A DNA stretch of 64,000 bases from G965205255 sp965205255 (lineage in GTDB: Bacteria; Pseudomonadota; Gammaproteobacteria; Pseudomonadales; Endozoicomonadaceae). A program made the position numbers and the translations under genes. The stretch spans positions 1,054,001-1,118,000 of the forward strand of contig OZ242051.1 in NCBI GenBank assembly GCA_965205255.1, given 5' to 3'. Shown one piece after another: positions 34,794 through 43,748 of this stretch (the first letter of the stretch is position 1; each line of letters opens with the position of its first letter). The notes beneath the pieces are model-generated. The model worked only from the letters and a program-made list of their open reading frames with translations, did not search any database and had not been told where the DNA came from.

Positions 34794-34975
34794 GTTTTTT
34801 GTGTCAGTCATGCACAGATACTCCATTTGTGATATGTTGTAACAGTTAACTGAAATGAAAATAGCATATAATAGTTTTGATTAAGTAAACAGCAATTTTA
34901 ATGCTGTTTATCTTTCAGGTGGAGTATTACTATCCTGCGGTAAGCAAAAAGGAGAAAAAAGAGGGTGTTTTACAT

Positions 34976-35869
34976 ATGATTTTGGGCAGCTGTGTTGCTT
35001 TGGTAACACCAATGAATAAAAACGGATCTATTGATTGGGACGTTCTGGACAATTTAATTGAATGGCATATAAGTGAGGGTACTGACGCTATTGTCTCAAT
35101 GGGCACAACGGGTGAAAGCGCCACTCTCATGAAATCTGAATGTGCAGAAGTAATTAAACATACCATCACAAAAGTTAAAGGCAGAGTGCCTGTCATCGCT
35201 GGAACAGGAACAAATTCAACACAGGAAACAATTCAACTCACAGCTGATGCTAAAGCTTATGGAGCAGATGCTTGTCTGCTTGTGGTGCCTTATTATAATC
35301 GTCCAGGTCAGGAAGGAATTTATCAGCACTTTACAGCTATTGCAGATGCGGTTGACATACCGCAAATTCTTTATAATGTACCTGGTCGCACAGTAGCAGA
35401 TATGCTTGCTGAAACAGTAGTCCGACTCATGCCACATAAGAATATTATCGGTATCAAAGAAGCAACTGGTGATTTGCAACGTTCAGAAACGTTGATCAAA
35501 GCTGCACAAGAACATCAATTTGTAGTCTATTCTGGTGATGATTCAACAGCAATGGAATTATTATTGCAAGGCGGAAAGGGTGTTATTTCTGTTGTAGCTA
35601 ATGTAGCTCCTAAAGATTTTCATGAAATGTGTCAGGCGGGCATTAATGGGCATAAACAAACTGCTGTCACAATAAACAATCGGCTGGCTGCACTAAATAA
35701 AGCTTTATTCGTAGAGGCCAACCCAATTCCTGTGAAGTGGGCGTTGAGTAAGGCCGGTAAAATAGATACAGGTATTCGCTTACCACTGACACCACTGAGT
35801 GAGTCATCAAAGGCGGTGGTGCTTGAAGCACTTCACGTCGCAGGTATTAAAATTTTTGAATCGGTTTAA
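34976..35869 (+). CDS. dapA: 4-hydroxy-tetrahydrodipicolinate synthase
   Basis: The first committed enzyme of lysine/diaminopimelate synthesis; it condenses pyruvate with aspartate semialdehyde in the cytosol. ATG 34976 (MILGSCVALVTPM, 297 residues) matches the family start; the frame upstream to 34901 is spurious. GTTGES (T44/T45), LYNVPGRT (Y133, R138) and GIKEATGD (K161, Schiff base) are all present. bamC follows after 11 bases, a common gammaproteobacterial pairing. Confidence 0.96.
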   Translation: MILGSCVALVTPMNKNGSIDWDVLDNLIEWHISEGTDAIVSMGTTGESATLMKSECAEVIKHTITKVKGRVPVIAGTGTNSTQETIQLTADAKAYGADACLLVVPYYNRPGQEGIYQHFTAIADAVDIPQILYNVPGRTVADMLAETVVRLMPHKNIIGIKEATGDLQRSETLIKAAQEHQFVVYSGDDSTAMELLLQGGKGVISVVANVAPKDFHEMCQAGINGHKQTAVTINNRLAALNKALFVEANPIPVKWALSKAGKIDTGIRLPLTPLSESSKAVVLEALHVAGIKIFESV

Positions 35870-35880
35870 AAGGTACGGGT

Positions 35881-37014
35881 GTGCAAAAAAAAACGGTAAT
35901 TAAGGTCTCTGGTTATATGCTGCTGGCAATAACAGTAACAGGGCTCAGTGGTTGCGGTATGCTGATTGGCAAAGACAGTTATTTTCGCGATCACTCAGTG
36001 GATTATGTAAAAGCAAAAGAAATGAAATCCATGAAGTTGCCTGAGGGTATAACCATGGATAAAGGACAACCGGTAATGTCTATCCCTGATGTTAAAGTGG
36101 TGGCAAATAAAAATAGCAATCCCAATGAAATTCCTATGTTAAAAAACCCCATTATGCAAGCAGGAAATTTAACTTACGAAATTGTTACAACCCCTGTTGA
36201 AAGCACTATTAAAAGTGATGCTGGGCAAGAATTACTATGGGCAAGAATTCTTGCTTTTCTTACTCACGAAGGTATTGCTCTCACTGAAAACAACATTAAA
36301 TCAGGGGTAATAGAAACCAAGTGGTTTGTACCGGCAAATCAGCCTAAGCGTGGTTTTATTTATCACGCCTACGTATCCCTGATGGGAAAAAGTCAGGATG
36401 AAAGGCAGCAGATGAAACTGCGTTTCGGTCTCAAGCCTTCATTACAAAAGGGGTTTTGGAATATTAAAATCGATTCCAAACAAAAATCCGTAAATTCAGC
36501 ACAAATGACTCAGTGGAAACAAAATAACACCTCAAAATTATTGCAGGCAGTCAGGCAAGACTTTCTTGTCTATTTGGTTGAACATAGTGGTGATCTGGTG
36601 TCTAATGATCACGAAGGCAAGTTTAATCCGATCACCATGAGCACCATGATTAAAGATGGTAACGGTAATTCTGTACTTAAACTATCCTCTGGTTTTGATA
36701 CAGCATGGAATGCAGTTAATGCTGCGCTGAAAAAATTACATATTGTTGTAGAAAAAGCCAACCATGCAGCAGGTATATTCTACATTGCACTTCCCGGTGC
36801 AGATACTATAGATGTTGATAAGCCTGCAACATCGAATACATTCAAGATGCTTTTTGGTAATGACAAATCTGCCGCTAAAGCACCGGTTTACCGGTTAGTT
36901 CTTGCTCCTGTTAGCGATGGTGTCTATCTGTCTGTGGAAAAAAATATTGATACTACAGCACCTGCTAAACTTACGAAACTGATTTTACAGAAGATTCAGT
37001 CAGAGTTGAGCTAA
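35881..37014 (+). CDS. bamC: outer-membrane assembly lipoprotein BamC
   Basis: A 377-residue lipoprotein of the BAM complex. The start is GTG 35881, with AAAGG 8-12 bases before. The signal peptide ends at the lipobox LSGC (Cys25). The unstructured N-terminal stretch (about 40-95, with KSMKLPEGI) matches the part that binds BamD. Two helix-grip domains follow. It sits 11 bases after dapA and about 140 before purC, as in many gammaproteobacteria. Confidence 0.9.
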   Translation: MQKKTVIKVSGYMLLAITVTGLSGCGMLIGKDSYFRDHSVDYVKAKEMKSMKLPEGITMDKGQPVMSIPDVKVVANKNSNPNEIPMLKNPIMQAGNLTYEIVTTPVESTIKSDAGQELLWARILAFLTHEGIALTENNIKSGVIETKWFVPANQPKRGFIYHAYVSLMGKSQDERQQMKLRFGLKPSLQKGFWNIKIDSKQKSVNSAQMTQWKQNNTSKLLQAVRQDFLVYLVEHSGDLVSNDHEGKFNPITMSTMIKDGNGNSVLKLSSGFDTAWNAVNAALKKLHIVVEKANHAAGIFYIALPGADTIDVDKPATSNTFKMLFGNDKSAAKAPVYRLVLAPVSDGVYLSVEKNIDTTAPAKLTKLILQKIQSELS

Positions 37015-37151
37015 TGAAGCCTGTATAACGTGTGGTTTTTATGATGATAAAAGTTAATCAAAACAATACCACCTGACGGATCTTAACTCTTTTTTTAATT
37101 GGATAAAACTAACTCAACTTACTGAGAGTGCAGGAGATTATAGGTAATATA

Positions 37152-38264
37152 ATGAGTTTGGAAAAAAAAGTTTTGGCAGTAAATAATGACTTGCCTATTA
37201 AAACCAAAAAACCTGTCCATAGTGGTAAAGTACGTTCTGTGTACTGGCTGACTGATGAGGATAGTCAACGATTAATAAAAGAACGCGGATATGATATAGC
37301 TGACGACTCACAACTGGCTGTTATGGTCATTAGTGATAGAATTTCAGCCTTTGACTGTAACTGGAAAGCAGAAGGTGGACTCAATGGTGTTCCTGGTAAA
37401 GGAGCCGCACTCAATGCTATTTCTTCTTACTGGTTTAAGCTTTTTCGTGAGTATGACCTAGCCAACAGTCATATACTTGAAGAACCTCATCCGCTGGTAT
37501 GGATTGTTCAAAAAGCACGCCCAATAAAAATTGAAGCTATTGCCCGCCAATACATTACCGGTTCTATGTGGAGAGCTTATGCCAAAGGAGAACGTACTTT
37601 CTGCGGAATAAACCTGCCAGAGTCTCTTGAAAAAAATCAAAAGTTGGCAGAGCTGTTAATTACACCTTCAACTAAAGGTATTTTGCATGATATCCCCAAT
37701 GTGCCGGCAGTTGATGACTGCAGTATTAGCCGAAGGGTCATTGAAGATAGTTATGCTGCATTTGACTTTCACAGTATCGATGATATTGATCTTTATGAAA
37801 AACTTCTACGTGAAGGCTTCGAACTTATTTCAAAAGTGCTGGCCTCTGCAGGACACATTCTGGTAGACACTAAGTTTGAGTTTGGTTATGTTAAAGATAA
37901 ACAAGGGAACGAAAAACTTATCTATATGGATGAAGTCGGAACTCCCGATTCTTCAAGATTTTGGAATATTGCTGGCTATCAGGCAGGAAAAATTGTTGAG
38001 CAATCCAAAGAGGGTTTTCGTCAGCAATTGCTAAACTATTTTCCAGATAGTGACATCTTGCTTAACTCTTCCCGTATGAATGAACGACTTGCCCTGGCTC
38101 ATAAAACGACTCTGCCAGCTCAAATGTTATTTGATGTTTCCCGAGTTTATACAAATATTGCGCAAGATATCACCGGTATTACTATCGCTGAAACCGAAAA
38201 TCCTCGTCAAGAACTTATTGATATTCTTGATAAAGATTATGGTTTAATAGAGGCTATGCTTTAA
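37152..38264 (+). CDS. purC: SAICAR synthase (purine synthesis), long form
   Basis: Cytosolic enzyme joining CAIR and aspartate with ATP. ATG 37152 (MSLEKKVLAVNND, 370 residues) is preferred over the GTG at 37128; a weak AGGT precedes it. It belongs to the longer bacterial PurC group (around 365 residues), not the 237-residue E. coli type. HSGKVRSVYWL, VMVISDRISAFDCNW, RQYITGSMWRAYAKGER and MDEVGTPDSSRFW are family blocks. The left end of a MITE-like repeat begins exactly at the stop codon. Confidence 0.94.
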   Translation: MSLEKKVLAVNNDLPIKTKKPVHSGKVRSVYWLTDEDSQRLIKERGYDIADDSQLAVMVISDRISAFDCNWKAEGGLNGVPGKGAALNAISSYWFKLFREYDLANSHILEEPHPLVWIVQKARPIKIEAIARQYITGSMWRAYAKGERTFCGINLPESLEKNQKLAELLITPSTKGILHDIPNVPAVDDCSISRRVIEDSYAAFDFHSIDDIDLYEKLLREGFELISKVLASAGHILVDTKFEFGYVKDKQGNEKLIYMDEVGTPDSSRFWNIAGYQAGKIVEQSKEGFRQQLLNYFPDSDILLNSSRMNERLALAHKTTLPAQMLFDVSRVYTNIAQDITGITIAETENPRQELIDILDKDYGLIEAML

Positions 38265-38553
38265 TACAAAATCTGTTTCTGGCTACGGTTAATCTGCATA
38301 TTTTATGCCTGCTGTTAAATAAAATTGATTAGCCATAGCCAAGCAGTACGCAAAACTGTGATACTTGGAAAATAAATATCAATAGCACAACAAGACATTA
38401 AAAGCGGTATTTAGTATCAGCGCACACGGACAAAAAAGCCTCCACTGTTTTTCTGAACTAAAACATCGAGCCAGGATATTGCGAGGACTTCAACGCATAA
38501 CAGCAAGATCAAAAAAGTAGCGCAATAAAAAGTTAGAAGCAGAATTTGGTATT
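38263..38553 (+). repeat. MITE-like dispersed repeat, long diverged copy
   Basis: Begins AATACAAAATCTGTTTCTGG on the purC stop and ends ...AAAAGTTAGAAGCAG, AATTTGGTATT. The middle differs from other copies, so the 290-bp span may hold an insertion or be two half-elements. Confidence 0.5.
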
Positions 38554-38851
38554 ATAGGGCAAGATCAGCGAACATTAAGCAGAATTCGTATCAAGTTCCG
38601 TTGTTTAAATTCATACCTTCTACGAACATGGTCAGTAATAATCTGAAGAAAGGACAAGATCGTAGTAGAGCTAACCGTACTACTGCTGCCCTTCAATAGT
38701 TTTATCTGCTAACAGAATAATTCTGCCTGAATGAGAGACTGTTCAGCTAATTCTCTAATTTTTAACAAGTCCTTTTCTGTTGGATACTTGTTGTAATTCA
38801 GGTAAAATGCAGAGTCAATATCTCAAGAGAAGCAGCGATTAGACAAAGATA
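38554..38851. other. spacer between two MITE-like repeats
   Basis: No gene or transposase fragment visible. Confidence 0.35.
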
Positions 38852-39008
38852 ATACCAAAACCTGTTTCTAACTACTGTTATAAGCATACTTTATAAGGCT
38901 TGCTGTTGTGATGAGTAATAGCTAGCCAGCTATTATGAGGAGCTTCAACGCATAACAGCAAGATCATATAAAGTGGCGCAGTAAGAAGTTAGAAGCAGGT
39001 TTTGGTAT
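38852..39008 (+). repeat. MITE-like dispersed repeat, complete copy
   Basis: A 157-bp element with near-perfect terminal inverted repeats of about 22 bp: ATACCAAAACCTG at the left and CAGGTTTTGGTAT at the right, preceded and followed by matching TTTCTAACT/AGTTAGAAG. The inside has GATGAGTAATAGC, CAGCTATTATGAGGAGC and TTCAACGCATAACAGC. It has no ORF. Partial copies occur in at least seven other spacers of this window. Confidence 0.8.
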
Positions 39009-39194
39009 GAGAACGGTCAACCGCTGTGCATTAAAATCGTATAGTCGGAACATAGCCCTGCCTTAAACTATTTTCGTAAACCAGGCATGAAGGAATAAAT
39101 CCGCCTGACTTACGACAAGGTGCACGACAAAGTGTTGTTGATAACTGCTCCGTAATTTAACCATGTAAAAACTTTCTATAAATAGAGATAACTT

Positions 39195-40385
39195 ATGCCA
39201 AATCATTGGATACTTATATTAAATGCAGGAAGCTCTAGCTTAAAATTTGCCCTAGTGAATGCAGTTTCTGGTGAAAGACCCTTTCAAGGGTTAGCCGAGT
39301 GTCTGGGGCTAGAAGAAGCACGAATTAATTTTTATGAGGCGGACAAAAAGCAATCTCTTCCGATTGCTGATGGAACCATGTACACAGCCATAGCCATGCT
39401 GATGGATGCATTACCAGACAAAATTACTCCGGAAGCTATTGGACACCGCGTAGTTCATGGAGGTGAAAAATTTAAAAGCACTGCATTAATTACGCCGGAA
39501 GTACTGAAAGCAATTGATACCTGCAGTAATCTTGCGCCTTTACATAACCCAGCAAATATTGCAGGTATTAAAGCTGCGCGGGCCTTGTTTCCTGGACTGC
39601 CGCAAGTAGCAGTGTTTGATACGGCATTTCATGCAAATATTCCTGCCCAAGCATATTATTACGGAATACCTGCAAAATTTTATGAAAAATATGGTATTCG
39701 AAAATACGGCTTTCACGGCATAAGCCATCATTATGTGGCGATTCAGGCAGCTAAACATCTTAGAAAATCAACCAAAGACGTTCAATTAATCACAGCACAC
39801 CTTGGAAATGGCTGCAGTGTAAGTGCAATCAAAGGCGGTCATTCCGTGGATACCAGTATGGGCATGACACCACTGGCAGGTCCGATGATGGGAACAAGAA
39901 GCGGTGACATTGATCCTGGAATTATCTTTTGGCTGGCAGAACAACAAAAAATGCCGTTGAAACAAATTTCTCATATGCTCAATAAAGAAAGTGGGTTGCT
40001 CGGAATATCCTCACTGAGTAACGATATGAGAACATTGGAACAAGTAGCTAACGACGGAAATAAACAAGCTAAACTCGCCATTGATATTTTCTGCTATCAG
40101 CTCGCAAAATCCATTGCGACCATGAGTGTTAGCCTTTCACAAATTGATGCTTTGGTTTTTACTGGTGGTATTGGTGAAAACTCATCACTGGTTCGTCAAA
40201 AAGTGATATCTCAGCTTCTTTTAATGGGTTTTGCCTGCGATGAGAAAAAAAACAACAATCATGGTAGTGGTAGTAACGGTCATATCGAACTAACAGACAG
40301 CAAAAAAATACTAGTTATACCTACAGACGAAGAGCAAATGATTGCCTGTGAAACTTATCAATTAATAGGAAAAACTTATGAGTAA
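39195..40385 (+). CDS. ackA: acetate kinase
   Basis: A 396-residue cytosolic kinase linking acetyl phosphate and ATP/acetate. ILNAGSSSLKFAL is the first phosphate loop, AHLGNGCSVSAI and SMGMTPLAGPMMGTRSGDID are the kinase signatures, and FTGGIGENSSLVRQ the adenosine site. ATG 39195 follows ATAGAGA. It overlaps pta by 8 bases (ATGAGTAA), so the two are translated together. Confidence 0.97.
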   Translation: MPNHWILILNAGSSSLKFALVNAVSGERPFQGLAECLGLEEARINFYEADKKQSLPIADGTMYTAIAMLMDALPDKITPEAIGHRVVHGGEKFKSTALITPEVLKAIDTCSNLAPLHNPANIAGIKAARALFPGLPQVAVFDTAFHANIPAQAYYYGIPAKFYEKYGIRKYGFHGISHHYVAIQAAKHLRKSTKDVQLITAHLGNGCSVSAIKGGHSVDTSMGMTPLAGPMMGTRSGDIDPGIIFWLAEQQKMPLKQISHMLNKESGLLGISSLSNDMRTLEQVANDGNKQAKLAIDIFCYQLAKSIATMSVSLSQIDALVFTGGIGENSSLVRQKVISQLLLMGFACDEKKNNNHGSGSNGHIELTDSKKILVIPTDEEQMIACETYQLIGKTYE

Positions 40386-42486
40386 CTGTTTGCTAATCGT
40401 ACCCGTTGGCCTGTCTACCGGTTCTGGTTCACTGGGCAAAGGATTGTTGCACCTTGCAGATCAACGTGGCTTAAAAGCAGGTTTTTTTGTCCCTGTGCAA
40501 CAAAATAAAGAAGGTATTATTAACATTAATGCTACCAAACCTGCTATGAACATTGAAACACTTCAGCAATACATGTGTCAAAATCAGTTGGATGAAGCAC
40601 TGGAGCAAATTGTTTCCGCCTATGAAGAGCAGGAAGGTAATGCTGACCTGATGATAGCACTAGGACTGGTGATTGATGAGCAGGCACCTTTTGCAGAAAC
40701 AGTGAATAAGGCAATGGTTAAAGCACTGGATGCAAAAGTTCTATTAGTAATTACTGATGTGGAGTCTGATTATCAGCGGTTAAATGCAAAACTGGAAATA
40801 ACCGCTGAAAGTTATGGTGGCATTGAATCCGATCGGGTTGTCGGGTGCATTGTTAACAAAGCTGGGGCACCCAGAGATGCCAACGGAAAAATTCATCCTG
40901 AGCTTTTTTCTACCACCAGCTATCCGATACCAACAACCAGAGAGCTGGAACACAGGTTAGCTATATGCAAACGTTCCAATTTTCAGCTTTTTGGCATTAT
41001 TCCCTGGAGTCAGAAACTAATTGCACCTCGCACAGCAGATCTACAACAAGTAATTCCTGTTCACTGGATAAATAAAGGTTTAAGAGAAATGCGCTACATC
41101 GAACATGTAAGCATTGGTGCACCGGAGATGAAAAACTTCAGTGCCCTTATGTGTCGGTGTACATTACTTATTGTTGCAGGTGATCGTGACAATATGGTCT
41201 TAGCCGCTGCACTGGCAGAACTTAATAATATTCCAATGGCAGGGTTATTGCTTACCGGTGGGGTAACTCCTTCTGCCACAACAATGAAATTAATTGCCCC
41301 TGCACTTGAAAAGGGTTTACCTGTCATGGCTACCGACCTGGAAACCTATCCTTGCGCAACACGTTTGCCACACCTCTATAGCTACATTGCAAAAGATGAT
41401 AAACAGCGTTACAGCGATTTACTCAAACATATTTCCGAACATCTAGATATCAAAAAATTTGGGGAGCTATTTCAATCAAAAGGTGAGCGACGTTTATCTC
41501 CGGCAGCTTTTCGTTATAATTTAATAAAAGTTTCAAGAAAACTGGATCGAACTATTGTTTTACCCGAGGGTGATGAACCAAGAACAATTACAGCCGCTAT
41601 TACTTGTGAAGAGAAAAAGATTGCAAATTGTCTGTTACTGGCCGACCCTGAAAAAGTACGACAGATTGCAGAGGTGCGGGGATTGTCTGTTCCTGAAAGC
41701 TTACAAATAGTTGATCCTGCCATCATCCGTGAAAAGTACGTGGATAGCTTCGTCAAACTGCGCAAACATAAAGGAATGAATGAAGTCAGGGCTAGGCAAT
41801 TGTTAGAAGATAACGTCGTACTAGGCACTATGATGCTCCAAGAGGGTGATGTAGATGGTTTGGTTTCTGGCGCAGTGCACACCACAGCTAACACAATAGT
41901 TCCTGCATTTCAGCTGATTAAAACTCAACCTGATGCAAAGCTTGTATCGTCTATATTTTTCATGTGCCTGCCAGATCAGGTCTTGGTTTATGGAGATTGT
42001 GCAGTAAACCCAGATCCTTCGGCCGAAGAGTTAGCAGACATTGCTATTCAAAGTGCAGATTCAGCTATATCTTTTGGTATTCCAGCTCGCGTAGCTATGA
42101 TTAGTTATAGCACCGGAAAATCAGGTTCAGGTAGTGACGTAGATAAAGTAGTTAAAGCGACAGAAATTGCTAAAAAACGTCGACCTGATTTAATTATTGA
42201 TGGTCCGTTACAATATGATGCCGCTGCCAATGCAGGCGTGGCAAAAAAGAAAGCACCGAACAGCCCCGTAGCAGGAAAAGCAACAGTATATGTATTCCCA
42301 GACTTAAACACTGGTAATACAACCTATAAGGCAGTGCAAAGAAGCGCTAATGTAGTGAGTATTGGTCCGATGCTACAGGGAATGAAAAAACCTGTGAACG
42401 ATCTTTCCCGCGGTGCATTAGTAGACGATATTATATACACTATCGCACTTACCTCTATTCAGGGAGGAACGGAAGGATATTTTTAA
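40378..42486 (+). CDS. pta: phosphate acetyltransferase, long form
   Basis: A 702-residue three-domain enzyme converting acetyl-CoA and phosphate to acetyl phosphate. Residues 1-210 or so are the BioD/CobB-like P-loop fold (LLIVPVGLSTGSGSLGKGLL). The DRTGG-like region follows to about 370. The catalytic PTA domain starts near 385 (RTIVLPEGDEPRTITAA) and holds DGLVSGAVHTTANT, YGDCAVNPDPSAEELADIA, MISYSTGKSGSG and DGPLQYDAAANAGVA. Confidence 0.96.
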   Translation: MSNCLLIVPVGLSTGSGSLGKGLLHLADQRGLKAGFFVPVQQNKEGIININATKPAMNIETLQQYMCQNQLDEALEQIVSAYEEQEGNADLMIALGLVIDEQAPFAETVNKAMVKALDAKVLLVITDVESDYQRLNAKLEITAESYGGIESDRVVGCIVNKAGAPRDANGKIHPELFSTTSYPIPTTRELEHRLAICKRSNFQLFGIIPWSQKLIAPRTADLQQVIPVHWINKGLREMRYIEHVSIGAPEMKNFSALMCRCTLLIVAGDRDNMVLAAALAELNNIPMAGLLLTGGVTPSATTMKLIAPALEKGLPVMATDLETYPCATRLPHLYSYIAKDDKQRYSDLLKHISEHLDIKKFGELFQSKGERRLSPAAFRYNLIKVSRKLDRTIVLPEGDEPRTITAAITCEEKKIANCLLLADPEKVRQIAEVRGLSVPESLQIVDPAIIREKYVDSFVKLRKHKGMNEVRARQLLEDNVVLGTMMLQEGDVDGLVSGAVHTTANTIVPAFQLIKTQPDAKLVSSIFFMCLPDQVLVYGDCAVNPDPSAEELADIAIQSADSAISFGIPARVAMISYSTGKSGSGSDVDKVVKATEIAKKRRPDLIIDGPLQYDAAANAGVAKKKAPNSPVAGKATVYVFPDLNTGNTTYKAVQRSANVVSIGPMLQGMKKPVNDLSRGALVDDIIYTIALTSIQGGTEGYF

Positions 42487-42559
42487 CGTTCTGCAAGAAA
42501 GAAGAGATCAATTTGTTATGACAGCAGATAATAGTGCTTTTTGGAATACGCTGTTCCAT

Positions 42560-42930
42560 CCCAGCACTACAGCTTGCATTAGGGAATAGACCAAGCCGCT
42601 AAACCCAACTAAAAAAACAAATTAGGCCGGCAGCATCAAATGACTCTTTATGCTTCGAGTTAATTTGATCGCTGTCAACACACTTGCATACCATCCACAA
42701 AATTACCGGAGCCAAAGTTAAATTTAAAGCAAACACCCACCGCCAACTTAAATAGTGAGAAAAGACACCTCCAAGCAGAGGACCTAAAGTTAAAAATATA
42801 GAAGCGTAAGATGCGCAAGAACCAAATGCCAATCCTCTTTCTTCCACGGGAAACAATCGGCTATTCAATACGACATATGTAGCCAACATAAAGCTTGCTC
42901 CTATGCACTAAAACACTCTAGCTAAAATTA
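42560..42930 (-). pseudogene. MFS (DHA2-type) transporter fragment
   Basis: One 96-codon frame (42599-42889) reads VVLNSRLFPVEERGLAFGSC, LGPLLGGVFSHYLSWRWVFA and LNLTLAPVILWMV. That is the helix 4-6 region of a 14-helix drug-resistance permease, including motif C (GPLLGG). Neither the rest of the N terminus nor the C-terminal half is present. Confidence 0.65.
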
Positions 42931-43748
42931 ATACGGAACCGTTAGGACAGAATGTGCATACTATCGAAGCAAAAAAAAATCATTCCTATAGAAAATATTT
43001 TGCGACTTCATTATCGCTCATTTGTATTGCTTGTGCTTTGAGTTTTTCGAGCGTTACTCCTTTTTTTTCAGATACTGCTTACAGTTGGCAGTTGGCGATG
43101 CAGAAAACCTTGTCGAAAGAAGTCAGCATGTTTTTATAAAGATATTTTTTTCTTTATTTGACTTTCCCATTAACTTAAGTCTCAGCAAAAAAACAGGGAC
43201 GGTGGTAGTTCAGATAAAGCGTAAGGTAGTTGTGGTTCAACGCATTGACTTCTGCTGCCTAAAACTGAGGAATATAGGCATATCCCGGTATTTTTCTTGC
43301 CACTGAACCATTCTTAATTTCTACAAGTGCATAATCTTTTGTGTTATGAAGATTTCCTATTTACATTTGTATACGTATAGTTTATAAACTACTTTCTGCG
43401 GTTGTTTACCTTCATAAAAGACATTTGTTAATGCAGAAAATATTCATATTCATATTCATCTTTTTATACCTTATAAGACCCCTAATTTGGATATGGCAGA
43501 GCTGTGTTTGAATGTGATGAATGCATGGGTAACAAATGGTATTGTCTTCCGTTCAGTAACAAAGTTTTAATGCGCCATTCATGTAGGATTTAGTCCGTTT
43601 AGGGGAAAATAAAGCTCTGTTTTTTTAGTCGGATCAATGACAATTTTAACCGCATCAAAGCCAAACTTTTATTTGGTTGATCTCTATTTTATAACTTTCA
43701 AGATCTTTTATTTATTTATAAATAAATTATAGTAGTAAGGATTTTTTT
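42931..43748. other. AT-rich spacer before the YD-repeat gene
   Basis: About 800 bases with short ORFs only (for example 42954-43139, a hydrophobic 61-codon frame without a good ribosome site). AAGGA near 43737 serves the YD-repeat gene. Confidence 0.4.

Noticed and set aside
42954..43139. 61-codon hydrophobic ORF resembling a signal peptide
   Set aside because: GTG start without a clear ribosome site, T-rich composition, no cysteine or other pattern in the mature part.
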